A stretch of DNA of 64,000 nt from Pontibaca methylaminivorans (GTDB lineage: Bacteria; Pseudomonadota; Alphaproteobacteria; Rhodobacterales; Rhodobacteraceae): NCBI RefSeq assembly GCF_900156525.1, contig NZ_FTPS01000001.1:1178001-1242000 (forward strand), given 5' to 3'. Under the pieces are notes generated by a model. It saw only the letters and a list, made by a program, of their open reading frames with translations. It was not told the origin of the DNA and did no database searches. The position numbers and the translations under genes were made by a program. This document shows positions 28,030 through 36,968 of this stretch, piece after piece; the stretch's first letter is position 1, and each line of letters opens with the position of its first letter.

Positions 28030-28691
28030 GGCAGCACTGCCCGTGTCATGTGGCGCTTGCCGCCGTGGCCCTTTTCGCGGCTGACGCGGAATCCCGCGCT
28101 TTCGAGCCCCCGCCGCACGAAGCCGGCGGCGGTATAGGTTGCGGCGGTCCCGCCCGGGGCGGTGTGGCGCGCCACCTCGCGCATGAGGCCGGGCTGCCAG
28201 AGTTCGGGGTTGCGCGCCGGCGCGAAGCCGTCGAGATACCAGGCATCGGCCCGGCACCGCCATTCCGGCAGGGTCTGCCGCGCATCGCCCCTGATCACCG
28301 TCAGCACCGCCGGCCCGATATCGAGCCGCCCGCCCGCGCCGTTCCAGCGGGCAAGCAGCGCCTCCGCCTGCGGGGCAAGGCAGGGAAAGGCGCCGAGCGC
28401 CCGCGCCATGTCGTCGCGCGCCATCGGCCAGGCCTCGAAGCTCGTGAAACGGAACCGCCCGCGCCGGCCGCTGTCCTCCCATGCCCTGAGCGTGGCCAGG
28501 AAATTCAGCCCCGTGCCGAAGCCGAGTTCGGCGATGTGGAATCCGTCGCGGAACCTTGCGGGAAGGTCGTTGCCGGCGAGAAAGACATGGCGCGTTTCGG
28601 CCAGCCCGCCGGCGAGGCTGAAGAACGGATCATCGAACCGGGTCGAAACCGGCACGCAGCCATCGCGCCATTGCAGTTCCGCAGCGGTCAT
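28026..28691 (-). CDS. mnmD: tRNA wobble-uridine methyltransferase MnmD (DUF752)
   Basis: This 221-residue methyltransferase matches the N-terminal half of E. coli MnmC, which methylates nm5s2U34 to mnm5s2U34 in tRNA. Diagnostic blocks are the SAM site IAELGFGTGLNFLA, the DDPFFSLAGGLAETRHVFL start region, and WYLDGFAPARNPELW. I chose the ATG at 28691 with a GGAGAT ribosome site; ATG at 28712 is possible. The FAD half of MnmC is absent from this protein, but a FAD oxidoreductase gene starts 58 bases away in the opposite direction. Confidence 0.88.
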   Translation of the reverse strand: MTAAELQWRDGCVPVSTRFDDPFFSLAGGLAETRHVFLAGNDLPARFRDGFHIAELGFGTGLNFLATLRAWEDSGRRGRFRFTSFEAWPMARDDMARALGAFPCLAPQAEALLARWNGAGGRLDIGPAVLTVIRGDARQTLPEWRCRADAWYLDGFAPARNPELWQPGLMREVARHTAPGGTAATYTAAGFVRRGLESAGFRVSREKGHGGKRHMTRAVLP

Positions 28692-28749
28692 GAAACCATC
28701 TCCGAAAGACATACCGCATCGAGAGTGGAGAAAGGCCGCAGCCTTGGCA

Positions 28750-29802
28750 ATGCCGGACATCACCATCCGCGGCGCCGGCATCTTCGGGCTTTCGATCGCC
28801 TGGGCCGCCGTGCAGCGGGGCGCGCGGGTGCGCGTCATCGACCCGGCGGGGCCGGCGAGCGGCGCGAGCGGCGGCGTCCTCGGCGCGCTCGCCCCGCATG
28901 TGCCCGAAAACTGGAACGACAAGAAGGCGTTCCAGTTTGACAGCCTTCTGATGGCCGAATCCTTCTGGGCCGGGGTCGAGGCCGCAGGCGGGGGGTCATC
29001 GTGCTATGCGCGCAGCGGGCGGCTGCAACCGGTTGCCGACGCTGACGCCCGCGACCTTGCCGCCATGCGCGCCGCAAATGCCGCACGCCTCTGGCAGGGC
29101 CGGGCCGAATGGCGGCTGCGCAGCGCCGCTGATTTCGGCCCCTGGTGCCCGGAAACTCCCACGGGGCTGGTGGTCGAGGACACGCTGAGCGCGCAGATTC
29201 ACCCGCAGCGGGCCTGCGCGGCGCTGGTCGCGGCGCTCGGCGCGCGGGGTGTTGCGGTGCTGGCCGAGGGGGCGGATTCGGGACAGGTCGTCCATGCCGC
29301 GGGGTGGCGCGATCTCGACCGGATCAGCCGGCAGCTCGGGATCGCCTGCGGAAACGGGGTCAAGGGTCAGGCGGCCCTGCTGCGCCACGATGCGGGCCGG
29401 GGCCGGGCGCAGATCTTTGCCGGGGGGCTGCATATCGTTGCCCATGGCGACGGCACGGTGGCTGTTGGTTCGACCAGCGAACGCGACTGGTCGGATCCGT
29501 CCATGACCGACGGGCAGCTTGACGCGCTGATCACCCGCGCCCGCGAAGCCCTGCCCGTGCTGGGCGATGCCCCGGTGGTCGGCCGCTGGGCCGGCATCCG
29601 CCCCCGCGCCCGGAGCCGCGCGCCGGTGCTCGGCCCCCATCCGCTGCACAAGGGCCAGTTCATCGCCAACGGCGGGTTCAAGATCGGCTTTGGCATGGCG
29701 CCGAAGGTCGCGCAGGTCATGGCCGATCTTGTGCTCGAAGGGATCGACGCCATACCCGAGGGATTGCGCGCCTCCGCGCTGCTCCGGCCGCGGAGCGGAT
29801 GA
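28750..29802 (+). CDS. DAO-family FAD oxidoreductase (MnmC2-like)
   Basis: This 350-residue flavoprotein has the D-amino-acid oxidase/ThiO fold. The FAD-binding start is ITIRGAGIFGLSIAWAAVQRGA, followed by GPASGASGGVLGALAPHVPE. The C-terminal FAD segment is RWAGIRPRARSRAPVLG and NGGFKIGFGMAPK. The C-terminal half of E. coli MnmC is a DAO enzyme that removes carboxymethyl from cmnm5s2U34; here the adjacent divergent mnmD suggests this gene supplies that activity. Glycine or other amine oxidation remains possible. It starts at the ATG at 28750. Confidence 0.78.
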   Translation: MPDITIRGAGIFGLSIAWAAVQRGARVRVIDPAGPASGASGGVLGALAPHVPENWNDKKAFQFDSLLMAESFWAGVEAAGGGSSCYARSGRLQPVADADARDLAAMRAANAARLWQGRAEWRLRSAADFGPWCPETPTGLVVEDTLSAQIHPQRACAALVAALGARGVAVLAEGADSGQVVHAAGWRDLDRISRQLGIACGNGVKGQAALLRHDAGRGRAQIFAGGLHIVAHGDGTVAVGSTSERDWSDPSMTDGQLDALITRAREALPVLGDAPVVGRWAGIRPRARSRAPVLGPHPLHKGQFIANGGFKIGFGMAPKVAQVMADLVLEGIDAIPEGLRASALLRPRSG

Positions 29803-30122
29803 GGCGGGACAGCGGGCGGCGATCCTGAGGTCCGGTGACAGGGGCCGGATCGCGGGGGCTCTGCCCCCGTCGCCTGACGGCGACTCCCCCGGGATATTTC
29901 TGCCAGAAGAAGGCGCGGCGGCGGTTTTCAGGGGCCAGGGCAAGGTCGCGGGCGAATGGCGCCCCCGAGGCGCGCGATCATCGCCAGGAGCGGCCCGGCG
30001 CGCACCCGAGTGCGGGGCCGCGCATGTCGCCCCTGTGCGAGAATGGCGTTCCGTCCCGCCAGGTGTCAGCGCTCGGGCGCAGGACAGGCGGCCCCGTCCT
30101 GCGCAAGGGTCGTCGGGCCGGA
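29803..30122. other. Intergenic region between convergent oxidoreductase and OmpA genes
   Basis: These 320 bases carry no credible gene. They hold copy 2 of the dispersed hairpin repeat (29853-29913) and a small hairpin GTCGCC-TGAC-GGCGAC at 29869-29884. The rest is GC-rich sequence without a recognisable element. Confidence 0.7.
29853..29913 (+). repeat. Dispersed hairpin repeat, copy 2
   Basis: A seven-base stem (CGGGGGC, loop TCT, GCCCCCG) at 29853-29869 is followed, after a second small hairpin, by the same GGATATTTCTGCCAGAAGAA block at 29892-29911 as copy 1. It lies between two convergent genes, again in plus orientation. Confidence 0.75.
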
Positions 30123-30785
30123 TCAGACGTGAGGGATGATGACGATCTCGACCCGGCGGTTGCGGGCCTTGCCCTCGGCGGTCTGGTTCGAGGCGACCGG
30201 CTGGTTTTCGCCCATGCCGACCGTCACGAGGCGTCCCTGCGGCACGCCGCCCTGCGCCAGCACGCTCGACACGGCGCGCGCGCGGCGCTCCGAGAGATCC
30301 TGGTTGTAGGATGCCGCGCCGGTGCTGTCGGTGTGGCCGATGATCTGCACATCCGAATTCGGATAGCGCTGCAGATGCGCGGCGACCCGCATCAGATCCG
30401 CGCGCAGCCCGTCACGCACGGTAAAGCTGTCGGTGGCGAAGGTGATGCTCTGCGGCAGGGTCACGATCAGTTGACTGCCGGTGTTGGTGATGGTGATGCC
30501 GTCATTCGCAAGCTGCTGGCGCAGTTCGGCGGCCTGCCGGTCGAGCTGGCTCCCCAGGGCACCGCCGGCCGCGGCGCCGATCGCCGTGCCGAGCAGCACC
30601 TTGCTGCTCTTGCCGCCGGCCGCGGCGGCGAGCCCCCCACCGGCGAGCGCACCGATCAGCGCACCCTGCTTGGTGCTGCCATAGGGGTCTCCGCTCGCCA
30701 CGTTGTCGATGGACGTCGGGTCGGTGCAGGCTCCAAGAACGAATGCGCTGCCCACCAGGGCACAAAGGGTGATCTTCAGGGTCAT
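30123..30785 (-). CDS. OmpA-family outer-membrane lipoprotein
   Basis: This 220-residue protein is a lipoprotein: the signal ends in the lipobox VLGAC near residue 19. A glycine-rich segment follows (LIGALAGGGLAAAAGG, AIGAAAGGALGSQL), typical of glycine-zipper proteins. The OmpA C-terminal peptidoglycan-binding domain includes VQIIGHTDSTGAASYNQDLS and RRARAVSSVL. It resembles YiaD-type proteins that tether the outer membrane to the wall. The ATG at 30785 begins the signal peptide; the gene lies 41 bases downstream of the Ada-like gene. Confidence 0.9.
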   Translation of the reverse strand: MTLKITLCALVGSAFVLGACTDPTSIDNVASGDPYGSTKQGALIGALAGGGLAAAAGGKSSKVLLGTAIGAAAGGALGSQLDRQAAELRQQLANDGITITNTGSQLIVTLPQSITFATDSFTVRDGLRADLMRVAAHLQRYPNSDVQIIGHTDSTGAASYNQDLSERRARAVSSVLAQGGVPQGRLVTVGMGENQPVASNQTAEGKARNRRVEIVIIPHV

Positions 30786-30826
30786 CGTGTTTCCAGCCTC
30801 ATGTTCGTGAGCCCCGGCAAGAGGCA

Positions 30827-31792
30827 TCATCCCTTTTCTATAGCATGACTGCGGGGGGCGGGCTCAAGCGGGGAAATCCCTGGCTTCGGCGAATCGCTGC
30901 CGGGGGGCGCTTGCGGGAAAGCGGCATCCTGCCGTGCACCCTCGAACGCGAGCATCGCCCGCTTGAGCGGCAGTCCCCATTCATATCCGCCCAGCGCGCC
31001 GGATTTGCGCAGCACGCGGTGGCACGGGATGAGCCAGCTGAGCGGATTGCGCCCGATCGCGCTGCCGACCGCGCGCACCGCCCGCGGGTTGCCGATCGCG
31101 CGCGCGACCTCGGAATAGGTCGTGACCTCGCCGGGCGGCAGGGTCAGCAGCGCCTCCCAGACCTTGATCTGGAACGGCGCCCCGATCAGTTGCAGGCGGA
31201 TCTCGCCCCGGCCGCCGAACACGGCCTGCGCAAGCGGGGCGATCGCGTCCGGATCGGCATGGAACCGGGCCTCGGGCCAGCGCGCGGCCAGGTTCGCGGC
31301 GATTGCCTCGCGCCCGGAATCGCCGGCAAAGCCGATGGCGCAGAGGCCGCGGTCGCTCGCCATCAGCAGCGCATCGCCGAAGGGGCTTTCCACCCAGCCG
31401 TGGCGGATCACGAGCCCGGCCCCCTTCCGGGCATAATCGCCGGGGGTCATGGCCTCCCAGCGCAGGAACAGATCGTGGAGCCGCCCGCTGCCGGAAAGCC
31501 CGACCGCCTGCGCGACCTCGAGCGTGGCCTGGTTGCCGCGCAGAAGCTCCTTCGCATAGCCGAGCCGCAGATATTGCTGATAGCGCTTTGGCGACACGCC
31601 GGCCCAGGCCGAAAAGACGCGCTGGAAATGCGCGGCGCTCATCCCCATCCGGGTGGCGAGTTCGTCCAGCGACAGATCCTCGCCCCCTGCGTCGATCTCT
31701 TCGATCGCGCGGCGGATGACACCGTAATGATAATTTCCGCTTTCGGCGGGGCCGCCGGTGACGGGTTTCGGGGTCTGGTTGATCTGGTTCAT
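30827..31792 (-). CDS. Ada-like regulator/O6-methylguanine-DNA methyltransferase
   Basis: This 321-residue protein joins an AraC-type helix-turn-helix (residues about 20-115, with FQRVFSAWAGVSPKRYQQYLR) to an alkyltransferase domain. The acceptor cysteine is in LIPCHRVLRKSGALGGYEWG, and FQIKVWEALLTLPPGEVTTY precedes it. The zinc-cysteine phosphotriester domain of E. coli Ada is missing, so it cannot use that switch. It repairs alkylated guanine and may regulate genes. ATG at 31792. It is divergent from nth, another repair gene, across 133 bases. Confidence 0.9.
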   Translation of the reverse strand: MNQINQTPKPVTGGPAESGNYHYGVIRRAIEEIDAGGEDLSLDELATRMGMSAAHFQRVFSAWAGVSPKRYQQYLRLGYAKELLRGNQATLEVAQAVGLSGSGRLHDLFLRWEAMTPGDYARKGAGLVIRHGWVESPFGDALLMASDRGLCAIGFAGDSGREAIAANLAARWPEARFHADPDAIAPLAQAVFGGRGEIRLQLIGAPFQIKVWEALLTLPPGEVTTYSEVARAIGNPRAVRAVGSAIGRNPLSWLIPCHRVLRKSGALGGYEWGLPLKRAMLAFEGARQDAAFPQAPPGSDSPKPGISPLEPAPRSHAIEKG

Positions 31793-31925
31793 GGCGCGAA
31801 TATAACCCGCCCGCATCCGCATGCGACCCGAATCCTGCGCATAGCGCGACTCCGGGACCGAAAGCCGAGTGCTGCATGTCCGGCGCCGTCTTGCCCTGCG
31901 CGGAAGAGACGGGCATAGCTGCGTC

Positions 31926-32570
31926 ATGGCCCGGGAACTCGACTACCACGCGATCCGAGAGATTTTTGACCGCTTCCGCGCGAGCAATCCCGCGCCGAAG
32001 AGCGAACTTTGCTATACCAATCCCTATACGCTGCTGGTCGCCGTGGTGCTGAGCGCGCAAGCCACCGATGCCGGGGTGAACCGGGCCACCGAAGCCCTGT
32101 TCCGCGTGGCCGATTCGGCGCAGAAGATGGTGGATCTCGGGCTGGAGGCACTGACCGGACATGTCAGGACCATCGGCCTGTTCCGCCAGAAGGCGAAGAA
32201 CGTGATCCGCCTGAGCGAAATCCTGGTCGCCGAACACGGCGGCGAGGTGCCGAAATCGCGCGCCGCGCTGCAGGCGCTGCCGGGCGTCGGGCGCAAGACG
32301 GCGAATGTGGTGCTGAACGTCTGCTGGCACTATCCGGCGCAGGCGGTCGATACCCATATCTTCCGTGTCGCGAACCGCACCGGGATCGCGCCGGGCCGCG
32401 ACGTCCTGATGGTCGAGCGGGCCATCGAGGACCGGGTGCCGGTCGATTTCCAGGACTATGCCCATCACTGGCTGATCCTGCACGGCCGCTATACCTGCAA
32501 GGCCCGCAAGCCCGCCTGCCCGGCCTGCCTTATCCGTGATCTCTGTCTCTACGAGGACAAGACCCTATGA
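31926..32570 (+). CDS. nth: Endonuclease III
   Basis: This 214-residue DNA glycosylase/AP lyase removes oxidised pyrimidines. The helix-hairpin-helix LPGVGRKTANVVLN carries the catalytic lysine, and QAVDTHIFRVANRTG the catalytic aspartate. The C-terminal iron-sulfur cluster cysteines are in CKARKPACPACLIRDLC, all four present. It overlaps the adenosine kinase gene by four bases and is divergent from the Ada-like gene. No close match to an alphaproteobacterial LexA box is visible upstream. Confidence 0.96.
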   Translation: MARELDYHAIREIFDRFRASNPAPKSELCYTNPYTLLVAVVLSAQATDAGVNRATEALFRVADSAQKMVDLGLEALTGHVRTIGLFRQKAKNVIRLSEILVAEHGGEVPKSRAALQALPGVGRKTANVVLNVCWHYPAQAVDTHIFRVANRTGIAPGRDVLMVERAIEDRVPVDFQDYAHHWLILHGRYTCKARKPACPACLIRDLCLYEDKTL

Positions 32571-33559
32571 AGACCTATCATCTTGTCGGGATCGGCAACG
32601 CCGTCGTCGATATAATCGCCCAGGCCGATGACGCCTTCCTGGCGGAAATGGGCATCGAAAAGGGCATCATGCAACTGGTCGAGCGCGAACGTGCCGAAGA
32701 CCTGTATTCCCGCATGGAGGCAGGTGTGCAGATGCCCGGCGGATCGGTCGCGAACACCATCGCCGGGGCCGGGGCGCTCGGGCTCGACACCGCCTTCATC
32801 GGGCGGGTGCGCGACGATGCGCCGGGGCGGTTCTATGCCGATGCGATGAACGATGCGGGCATTGATTTCGTCAATGCGCCGGCACTTGATGGGGCGCTGC
32901 CGACGTCGCGGTCGATGATCTTTGTCTCTGCGGACGGCGAGCGGTCGATGAACACCTATCTCGGGATCTCTGCCGAGCTCGGCCCCGGGGACGTGCCGAC
33001 AGCCGTGACGGAACGCGCCCAGATCATGTTTCTTGAGGGCTATCTTTTCGACAAGCCGGCGGGAAAGGCCGCGTTCCTGGAGGCCGCCCGCCAGTGCCGT
33101 GCCGGCGGCGGCATGCCGGGAATCGCGATTTCCGATCCCTTCTGCGTGGACCGCCACCGCGAGGATTTCCTGTCGCTGATCGAAAACGAGATGGATTTCG
33201 TGATCGGCAACGAGGCCGAGATCCGCGCGCTTTATCGCAACGGCGACCTTGAATCCGATCTGGCGCAGGTCGGGGCGATCTGCCCCCTGGTGATCTGCAC
33301 CCGCTCGGGCGACGAGGTGTCCATCGTCTCCGAAGGCAGCCGCATCGACATCCCGGTGGAAAAGGTCAAGCCGGTCGATGCCACCGGTGCCGGCGACCAG
33401 TTCGCCGCCGGCTTCCTTTACGGCATGGCGACGGGGCGCGATCTCGAGACCTGCGCGCAGATCGGCATCATCTGCGCCCGCGAGGTGATCTCGCACGTCG
33501 GGCCGCGGCCCGAAGCGGATCTGCGCGTGCTCCTGCGCGAACGCGGTTTGATCGCCTGA
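32567..33559 (+). CDS. Adenosine kinase-like PfkB sugar kinase
   Basis: This 330-residue ribokinase-fold enzyme is most like bacterial adenosine kinases. The N-terminal PfkB motif is MPGGSVANTIAGAGALGL near residue 57, and the C-terminal motif with the catalytic aspartate is KVKPVDATGAGDQFAAGFLYG. The probable reaction is ATP-dependent phosphorylation of adenosine to AMP; another nucleoside or sugar is possible. The ATG shares four bases with the end of nth, so it is translated after the repair enzyme. Confidence 0.88.
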   Translation: MKTYHLVGIGNAVVDIIAQADDAFLAEMGIEKGIMQLVERERAEDLYSRMEAGVQMPGGSVANTIAGAGALGLDTAFIGRVRDDAPGRFYADAMNDAGIDFVNAPALDGALPTSRSMIFVSADGERSMNTYLGISAELGPGDVPTAVTERAQIMFLEGYLFDKPAGKAAFLEAARQCRAGGGMPGIAISDPFCVDRHREDFLSLIENEMDFVIGNEAEIRALYRNGDLESDLAQVGAICPLVICTRSGDEVSIVSEGSRIDIPVEKVKPVDATGAGDQFAAGFLYGMATGRDLETCAQIGIICAREVISHVGPRPEADLRVLLRERGLIA

Positions 33560-33591
33560 ACCCGCGGCCAATGCGGCCCGGGATCCCGTAA

Positions 33592-34098
33592 TCAGGTTTC
33601 GGGGGCGATCAGGGCCGAGAACCGGGCGAGGACGGCACGATAGACCTCGCGCTTGAACGGCACGATCATCTCTTCGAGCCGCTCTGCCGGATACCACCGC
33701 CAGGCGGTGAATTCGGGGTGTTCGGTGGCGATGTCGATCTCGTCGTCCCGGCCGAGAAACCGCATCAGGAACCAGGTCTGCTCCTGCCCGCGGTAATGTC
33801 CGCCCCAGGTCCGCGCCACCAGATGCTGCGGCAGGTCATAGTGCAGCGCCTGCGGCAGTTCGGCCAGAATGCGGACCTGGCGCGCCGGGATGCCGGTTTC
33901 CTCCTCCAGTTCGCGCAGCGCCGCCGCGCGCGGCTGTTCGCCGGAATCGATTCCGCCCTGCGGCATCTGCCAGGCTTCGACCGAGCGGTCCCGGCGCTGC
34001 CCCAGAAAGACGTGGCCGTCGCGGTTCATCAGCATGATGCCGACGCAGGGACGATAGGGAAGCCGCGCGATATCGTCAGGAGTGAGGGGGCTGGTCAT
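33592..34098 (-). CDS. rppH: RNA pyrophosphohydrolase
   Basis: This 168-residue Nudix hydrolase removes pyrophosphate from the 5' end of mRNA, triggering decay. The Nudix box reads [20 protein letters not shown] followed by TGI. It is preceded by [21 protein letters not shown], the RppH-typical start region, and followed by [16 protein letters not shown] chose the ATG at 34098 with GGAAG at a suitable distance; ATG at 34104 would add two residues. It is convergent with the kinase gene and divergent from a LysR gene. Confidence 0.93.
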   Translation of the reverse strand: MTSPLTPDDIARLPYRPCVGIMLMNRDGHVFLGQRRDRSVEAWQMPQGGIDSGEQPRAAALRELEEETGIPARQVRILAELPQALHYDLPQHLVARTWGGHYRGQEQTWFLMRFLGRDDEIDIATEHPEFTAWRWYPAERLEEMIVPFKREVYRAVLARFSALIAPET

Positions 34099-34298
34099 GG
34101 ACATCTTCCGCTGCCGGCCCGTAGCAGGCCATTGCACCGCAATTACAGCCTCGGGCATCGAAAGAAAACCACCCGCCGCGGTTTGCCTTGACGCAATGAT
34201 TCCACGCCGTTCCCGGTATTGTCGCAGCCTTGCCGTCTTTTTGCCCTGATGGAGAACAATACGGAACCCCGAACCGGATTTGCGATCAGGGCGGAACG

Positions 34299-35201
34299 AT
34301 GGACAGGCTGGCGGCAATGGAAGCTTTCATCAACGTGGTGGATCAGGGCGGGTTTACCCATGCCGCCCGCAAGATGGGCGTGTCCAAATCCGCCGTGTCG
34401 AAACATATCGCGGCGCTCGAGGGGCGGCTTGGCACGCGCCTGCTGGACCGGACCACCCGCCGCGTCGATCTGACCGACATCGGGCGCGCCTATTACGAAC
34501 GCGCCCGGCGCGCGCTCAGTGCCGCCGATGCGGCCGATTCGATCATCACAGCGCTGCAGGCGCCGCCCTCGGGCCTGCTGCGCGTGAGCGCGGGGCGCGA
34601 TTTCGCGACCCACACCATTGCGCCGCTGCTGCCGGGCTTCATGCAGGCGCATCCCGGTGTTTCATTCGAATTCCTGCTTGCGGAGGCTGCGGCAGAGGGT
34701 TGCGTCGATGGGGCCGACCTTGCGCTCTGCATCGGCGACGTGCCCGGGCATGGCGCACATGCGCGGCGGCTGGGGTCGAGCCGGTGCCGGCTGGTCGCGG
34801 CGCCCGCCTATCTGGACCGGCACGGGCCGCCCGGACGGATCGAAGACCTTGACCACCACGCCCTGCTGCGCCGGCAGGCGGACCCGCCCGATCCGTGGCT
34901 GCTTGTGACGCCGGCGGGGGAGGTGCGGGTGCAGCGCGGCACCGGCCGGCTCGGCATGGATGACGGGCGCGCGCTGCGCGATGCGGCCATTGCCGGGCTC
35001 GGGATCGCCTTCCTGCCGGATTACATCTGCGATGCGGCGCTGCGGGAGGGGCGGCTGGCCGAGGCCCTGCCCGGGATCGGGGGGCCGGAGCTCGGCATCC
35101 ACGCGCTCGGCCCGCCGGCACCGTTGCTCACGCCGGCCGCGCGGGCCTTTGTCGACCACCTGGCCGGGCCGCTTGGCGGGAACGGGTCCGAGCCGCCCTG
35201 A
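34299..35201 (+). CDS. LysR-family transcriptional regulator
   Basis: This 300-residue regulator has the LysR winged helix at residues 1-60 ([20 protein letters not shown], then [20 protein letters not shown]) and an inducer-binding domain. The subgroup resembles regulators of quinone reductases and small oxidoreductases, but the target is not clear since the divergent neighbour is rppH. Effector residues cannot be predicted. It begins with ATG at 34299. A near inverted repeat (CCGGTATTGT at 34213 and ACAATACGG at 34256) lies upstream and could be its own operator. Confidence 0.9.
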   Translation: MDRLAAMEAFINVVDQGGFTHAARKMGVSKSAVSKHIAALEGRLGTRLLDRTTRRVDLTDIGRAYYERARRALSAADAADSIITALQAPPSGLLRVSAGRDFATHTIAPLLPGFMQAHPGVSFEFLLAEAAAEGCVDGADLALCIGDVPGHGAHARRLGSSRCRLVAAPAYLDRHGPPGRIEDLDHHALLRRQADPPDPWLLVTPAGEVRVQRGTGRLGMDDGRALRDAAIAGLGIAFLPDYICDAALREGRLAEALPGIGGPELGIHALGPPAPLLTPAARAFVDHLAGPLGGNGSEPP

Positions 35202-35230
35202 ACAAGGGGATAACGGCGCCGGAAGGGAAT

Positions 35231-35252
35231 GGATATTTATGGCCAGAAGAAG
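35231..35252 (+). repeat. Dispersed repeat, partial copy 3
   Basis: GGATATTTATGGCCAGAAGA at 35231-35250 matches the tail block of copies 1 and 2 with a few changes. The GC hairpin part is not recognisable. It lies between the convergent LysR and OmpA-like genes, in plus orientation like the others. Confidence 0.6.
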
Positions 35253-35280
35253 ACCCTGGTTCGGGGACAGGCAGCAGAGG

Positions 35281-36204
35281 TCAGCCCGGCGCCAGCAGCA
35301 CCGCCTCGACCCGGCGGTTGAGCGCCCGCCCCTCGGGGGTGAGGTTGGAGGCCCGGGGCGCAAGCGGCCCGACCCCTTCGGCCAGAACGCGGTCGTCCGC
35401 CACCCCGGAGAGATCGAGCAACCGGAGGCGCACCGCCTCGGCCCGGCGGCGCGACAGGGCCAGATTGGCGGCCTGCGCCCCGGTGTTGTCGGTATGCCCG
35501 ACCAGCGCGATCCGCAGGCCGGCATCCTCGCGCAGGGCGCGGGCCAGATCGTTGAGCGCCGCATGGGGTCCGGTGCCGAGCCGGTCGGCGCCGCTCGCGA
35601 AATCGAGCCCGTCGAGCACGACGTGACCCGTTTCCGCGAGCCCCGTGGCGAGGTCGCCCCCGGTCGGGAACCGCGATGCGTCGGCCACCGGGGCGGCGGG
35701 TGCATCGGCCGGGGAAACCGCGATCATCTGAACGAACGCGGCGCCCTCGCCACGGCTCACCAGAAGCGAGATGGCATCGGCATCGCGGCGGGCGGAGAGA
35801 AAGCGGAAATCGTGCAGGTCCACATACATGCCGGGCGCCGGGATGACCTCGATCGCGAAGCGGAAGTCGAACCCGCCGCAGTTCCGGTCGCGGCACTGGA
35901 AGAGGATGTCATAGCCGCCGCTCTCCAGCCGGGCGCGCAGCGGCGCCAGGATCTCGAGCGTCGTCCCGCCGCCCGGGAGGCGCCAGCTGCGGCGCGTGAT
36001 CCGCCCTTCGAGTTCCTCGGCCGGCACCGTTCCGCGCGAATAGGCGCCGACCGGCAGGGCGTGGCTGCCAAGCGGGCTGGACCGGGCGGTGAGCGGCTCG
36101 GCGGCGGCGGGAAGGCGAAGATCGAAGGCGGCCAGCGGCGCTGCCGCCAGCGCGGCGAAAACCGCGAGCGCCCCGCGCAGCAGGCTGTTGCGCGCGCGGC
36201 TCAT
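35281..36204 (-). CDS. Exported OmpA-domain protein
   Basis: This 307-residue protein has a signal peptide (LLRGALAVFAALAAAPLAAF), a central domain with two cysteines in DILFQCRDRNCGGFDFRF, and a C-terminal OmpA domain. The peptidoglycan-binding motif is LRIALVGHTDNTGAQAANLALS, followed by RRRAEAVRLRLL. The central domain resembles DUF4892 proteins of other bacteria, which is an impression only. The ATG shares four bases with the end of the acetyltransferase gene, making it the last gene of a three-gene operon. Confidence 0.85.
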   Translation of the reverse strand: MSRARNSLLRGALAVFAALAAAPLAAFDLRLPAAAEPLTARSSPLGSHALPVGAYSRGTVPAEELEGRITRRSWRLPGGGTTLEILAPLRARLESGGYDILFQCRDRNCGGFDFRFAIEVIPAPGMYVDLHDFRFLSARRDADAISLLVSRGEGAAFVQMIAVSPADAPAAPVADASRFPTGGDLATGLAETGHVVLDGLDFASGADRLGTGPHAALNDLARALREDAGLRIALVGHTDNTGAQAANLALSRRRAEAVRLRLLDLSGVADDRVLAEGVGPLAPRASNLTPEGRALNRRVEAVLLAPG

Positions 36205-36968
36205 GCCCGCCCCGGTCCCGTCGTGCCGGAGCCGAGGCGGTAGTGAAACCCGCCGAGCGGGCGCAGGCCGAGCGCCTCGAAAAAGGCATCCGCCCCGTGG
36301 CTGTTTCCGCGATCTTCATCCATACCCCCGGCGGTGAGCGCAAGCAGCAGCCGCGCCCCCTGCCCGCGCGCCCAGCGCGCCGCGGCGCGCAGCATCCACC
36401 CCCCGATACCCCGCCCCCGCAGCGCCGGCAGGACCGTCAGCGCATGGATCATGCCCATGCCCCCGTGGACGGCCACGAATGCCGCCGCCGCCGGGCGGTT
36501 TCCGTGCCGCCCGAGCAGCCCGGTCCGGGGGCCCGCGACCCGCGCCATGATCGCCTGTTGCGCTGGACCGATCCCGGCGCGGGTCCAGATGTCGCGCATG
36601 ATCGCGAGGGGCTCCTGTACCGCGAACACCGTGAGGCGCGGCAGCGCCGCGGCGAGCCGCCCGGTCCGGCAGGCGCGGATCAAGACCTGTCCGCCGTGTC
36701 CGTAGCCCCGCGCCGCGAGCAGCCCGTCGAGCCCGTCATCCCCGGGGCGGAGCGCAAAGACCGGGCGCTGCCCCATGCCGCGCATGGCGCGTTCGGCAGC
36801 CACGACCATTGCGGCATCCGGCACGTCGCCCGGGCGCGCGAGCGTCGCTGCGCAGACGCGCGGCCCCCCGCCCTGCCCGTCGCGCAGTATGAAGGGACCG
36901 CAGCGCAAACGCCGGGCCGCCGGCCAGGTCGCGTCGATCACGTCGCACAGCGGCGCCGGCGCGCTCAC
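36201..36968 (-). CDS. GNAT-family N-acetyltransferase
   Basis: This 255-residue protein has a GNAT domain in its C-terminal half. The acetyl-CoA-binding segment reads HALTVLPALRGRGIGGWML, followed by AARWARGQGARLLLALT. The N-terminal half (FILRDGQGGGPRVCAATL onward) looks like a second, degenerate GNAT-like unit. The substrate is unknown. I chose GTG at 36968, which shares four bases with the stop of the molybdopterin-domain gene; the frame is open 37 codons further upstream. It overlaps the OmpA-domain gene at its end. Confidence 0.8.
   Translation of the reverse strand: MSAPAPLCDVIDATWPAARRLRCGPFILRDGQGGGPRVCAATLARPGDVPDAAMVVAAERAMRGMGQRPVFALRPGDDGLDGLLAARGYGHGGQVLIRACRTGRLAAALPRLTVFAVQEPLAIMRDIWTRAGIGPAQQAIMARVAGPRTGLLGRHGNRPAAAAFVAVHGGMGMIHALTVLPALRGRGIGGWMLRAAARWARGQGARLLLALTAGGMDEDRGNSHGADAFFEALGLRPLGGFHYRLGSGTTGPGRA

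Noticed and set aside
34213-34264. Imperfect inverted repeat CCGGTATTGT and ACAATACGG upstream of the LysR gene
   Set aside because: One base is unmatched and the halves are 34 bases apart; it is mentioned with the gene but not listed as an operator.
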